Source: CALIZF01 sp046292445
GTDB lineage: Bacteria; Pseudomonadota; Alphaproteobacteria; Rhodobacterales; Rhodobacteraceae
Direction: 5' to 3'
NCBI GenBank assembly: GCA_046292445.1
Contig: JBKBQT010000066.1
Location: 1 to 8,388, forward strand
DNA: 8,388 bases
Below the pieces are notes generated by a model. It did no database searches. It saw only the letters and a program-made list of their open reading frames with translations, and was not told where the DNA came from. The position numbers and the translations under genes are program-made. Shown in pieces: positions 7,351-8,388 of this stretch; positions within the stretch are counted from its first letter, which is position 1; each line of letters starts with the position of its first letter.

Positions 7351-7376
7351 CATTGTGACGGGAGTATATCACAATG
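7351..7376. repeat. Inverted repeat CATTGTGA-N10-TCACAATG over the carD -10 element
   Basis: Perfect 8-base arms at 7351-7358 and 7369-7376 flank a 10-base spacer that contains the predicted carD -10 (7363-7368). The right arm supplies the TGA of the extended -10, and the left arm covers the expected start of transcription. A dimeric repressor could bind here, or the symmetry may be accidental. The repeat is certain; its role is not. Confidence 0.55.
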
Positions 7377-7391
7377 CGTGCCCAATTCCAA
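7363..7391 (-). promoter_or_regulatory. Predicted sigma70-type extended -10 promoter of carD
   Basis: On the minus strand TTGGAA (7391-7386) and TATACT (7368-7363) are 17 bases apart, and TGA directly before TATACT provides an extended -10. T is present at the -7 position. Transcription would begin near 7356, giving a leader of about 140 bases before the carD ATG. The leader holds two small hairpins, CCAGCA-ggg-TGCTGG (7264-7278) and CGGGA-ttatt-TCCCG (7298-7312). It is the best promoter match in the window. Confidence 0.65.
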
Positions 7392-7470
7392 CCGTGACGC
7401 GGCTTGGCGCTAACCCGTTGATACAAGGTGCCTATCCGGCGAAACGCATTGACGTTCGCGCGAATCGGCC

Positions 7471-7809
7471 TCAGCCTCCCTGCCCCGGCGCCTCGGAAAA
7501 CAGGGTGGCGAGCTTGCCAGCCTCGCCGTCGCGCGCCTCGGCGCCCGGCAGCGGGTCCTTTCGCGTCGTGATGACGGGCCAGCGCTCGGAATACTTGCGG
7601 TTGAACTCGACCCACCGCTCCATGTCCGGCTCGGTATCCGGGCGGATCGCGTCGGCGGGACATTCCGGCTCGCACACGCCGCAATCGATGCATTCGTCCG
7701 GGTGAATCACGAGCATGTTTTCACCCTCGTAGAAGCAGTCGACCGGACAGACCTCGACGCAGTCCGTGTATTTGCAGGCAATGCAGTTCTCGGTGACGAC
7801 GTAGGTCAT
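7471..7809 (-). CDS. fdxA: Seven-iron ferredoxin FdxA ([3Fe-4S] plus [4Fe-4S])
   Basis: This 112-residue acidic electron carrier matches the Azotobacter FdI/FdxA type. All cysteines are present with family spacing: C9, C17 and C50 for the [3Fe-4S] cluster, C21, C40, C43 and C46 for the [4Fe-4S] cluster, and C12 and C25 as the usual extra cysteines. IHPDECIDCGVCEPECPADAI is typical, as is the C-terminal extension with ERWVEFNRKYSERWP. The open frame extends to 7860, but the ATG at 7809 gives the conserved MTYVVTENCIACKYTDCVEVCP start, with GAGG a few bases upstream. The gene lies 47 bases after the S4 gene on the same strand, so it is probably co-transcribed with it and the helicase gene. Its redox partners cannot be seen here. 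I saw no convincing terminator after it. Confidence 0.97.
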   Translation of the reverse strand: MTYVVTENCIACKYTDCVEVCPVDCFYEGENMLVIHPDECIDCGVCEPECPADAIRPDTEPDMERWVEFNRKYSERWPVITTRKDPLPGAEARDGEAGKLATLFSEAPGQGG

Positions 7810-7856
7810 GGGAAGCCTCGGGCGTGTCTGAAGGACAGGTAGACCGGCGCGCGGGA

Positions 7857-8171
7857 TCATTCAAGCGCGGCCGGCCGGTCATGCTGCGGCTGCAAAGACC
7901 CGTCGAGATCGATGTAGAGGCCCTGCGCCTCGGCGGCCGGCCCGCGCCGGTCGCCCGGTGCCAGCACCCGCACGAGCCGCACCCGGTCGCCTTGCGCGAA
8001 TGTCAACACGTCGCCGGCGCGCAGGGACCGGCCGGGCTTGGTGATGCGCGTGCCGTTGACGCGGACGCGCCCCGCCTCGACCAGCGCGGCGGCCAAGGCG
8101 CGGCTGCGAAAGAACCGGGCCTGCCAGAGCCACTTGTCGATGCGGATAGCGGCATCGGCCGGCTTGGCCAA
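7857..8171 (-). CDS. S4-domain RNA-binding protein (Hsp15/HslR-like)
   Basis: The 104-residue basic protein carries an S4 domain at about residues 9-58 (IRIDKWLWQARFFRSRALAAALVEAGRVRVNG, then KPGRSLRAGDVLTF). The KWLW-x-x-R-FF-K/R-x-R-x-L-A signature is that of Hsp15/HslR, which in Escherichia coli binds stalled 50S subunits carrying peptidyl-tRNA; the same role here is inferred from family. The only plausible start is TTG at 8171, because an in-frame TGA at 8177-8175 blocks any extension and no ATG or GTG occurs before the S4 domain. GAGGA abuts the TTG with no spacer, an odd geometry that suggests re-initiation by ribosomes finishing the helicase gene. fdxA follows on the same strand. Confidence 0.9.
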   Translation of the reverse strand: MAKPADAAIRIDKWLWQARFFRSRALAAALVEAGRVRVNGTRITKPGRSLRAGDVLTFAQGDRVRLVRVLAPGDRRGPAAEAQGLYIDLDGSLQPQHDRPAALE

Positions 8172-8174
8172 TCC

Positions 8175-8388
8175 TCAGGTCCGATCGCGCAGCGTTGCGA
8201 GGATGGCGAAGGGGCTGTCGGGGTCGTATTTGCCCTCTCGCGTCGGGCCGGCGGCCGCGCGCACTGGCGCATCCTGCCGGCGCCCTGCGTCCTTGCCGGG
8301 CGGCTTGCCCTTGCCCTTGCCACCCGGCGCCCCGCCCTTGCCGTAGGAGCCACCCGTCTTGGCGCCGCCCTGCGCACGCTTGTCCTGC
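8175..8388 (-). CDS. C-terminal end of a probable helicase (partial, runs off the window)
   Basis: The minus strand stays open from the window edge to TGA at 8177-8175 and encodes 71 residues: QDKRAQGGAKTGGSYGKGG, a Gly/Lys-rich tail with GGKGKGKPPGKDAGRR, and a final DPDSPFAILATLRDRT. No start codon lies inside the window. A disordered basic tail ending in a DPDSPFA-x-L motif is what I recall for the helicase encoded upstream of the S4 and fdxA genes in Rhodobacterales, but no helicase motif is visible in this fragment. The reading frame is well supported by this ending and by tight coupling to the S4 gene; the helicase identity rests on context. Confidence 0.7.
   Translation of the reverse strand, partial: QDKRAQGGAKTGGSYGKGGAPGGKGKGKPPGKDAGRRQDAPVRAAAGPTREGKYDPDSPFAILATLRDRT

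Noticed and set aside
7354..7373. CRP/FNR-type site (TGTGA...TCACA) upstream of carD
   Set aside because: The half-sites are separated by 10 bases, whereas CRP sites have 6 and FNR sites (different half-sites) have 4, so the geometry is wrong.
7455..7464. Palindrome TTCGCGCGAA just after fdxA as a terminator
   Set aside because: It is a 10-base self-complementary sequence with no loop and no following T-tract, so it cannot act as an intrinsic terminator.
1..8388. tRNA, rRNA, CRISPR arrays, insertion sequences, phage or integrase genes
   Set aside because: Nothing with the required structure or coding motifs was seen on either strand; composition is uniform across the window.

Overview
The window is high-GC DNA (roughly 70% by eye) with protein families and gene order typical of an alphaproteobacterium, most likely Rhodobacterales (Rhodobacter/Rhodovulum/Paracoccus-like). 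The main clue is the cluster helicase C-terminus, S4 RNA-binding protein, seven-iron ferredoxin FdxA and CarD, all on the minus strand, which I recall as a familiar arrangement in that order. No tRNA, rRNA, CRISPR array, integrase or insertion sequence was seen, so this looks like chromosomal backbone. It is gene-dense and no gap exceeds 300 bases; the longest, 7216-7470, holds the carD leader and promoter.

Left third (96-3149, plus strand): one 1017-residue membrane protein. It has a short GspL/PilM-like cytoplasmic N-domain, a long Pro/Ala-rich stretch, one transmembrane helix, a second Pro/Ala-rich stretch expected in the periplasm, and a small C-terminal domain resembling PilP/GspC. It is the least understood and most interesting gene here. 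It converges on hppD across a 72-base gap that holds a hairpin terminator.

Middle (3222-6590): hppD, 4-hydroxyphenylpyruvate dioxygenase of tyrosine catabolism, is divergent from an Lrp/AsnC-type regulator that probably controls it. The regulator's 3' end overlaps by 34 bases, tail to tail, the 3' end of a CPA2/KefB-type cation:proton antiporter that carries a C-terminal Rossmann (RCK/TrkA-N) domain.

Right third (6703-8388, minus strand): carD, encoding an RNA polymerase-binding transcription factor, has its own intrinsic terminator and a well-formed extended -10 promoter. That -10 lies inside an 8-base inverted repeat. Upstream of it are fdxA, the S4 gene and the tail of a probable helicase gene, likely one transcription unit. 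The helicase and S4 reading frames share a frame and are separated by a single TGA plus one codon before a TTG start.

Several starts were moved from the longest open frame on the basis of ribosome binding sites and family lengths: hppD at 4328, the Lrp regulator at 4468, carD at 7215 and fdxA at 7809.
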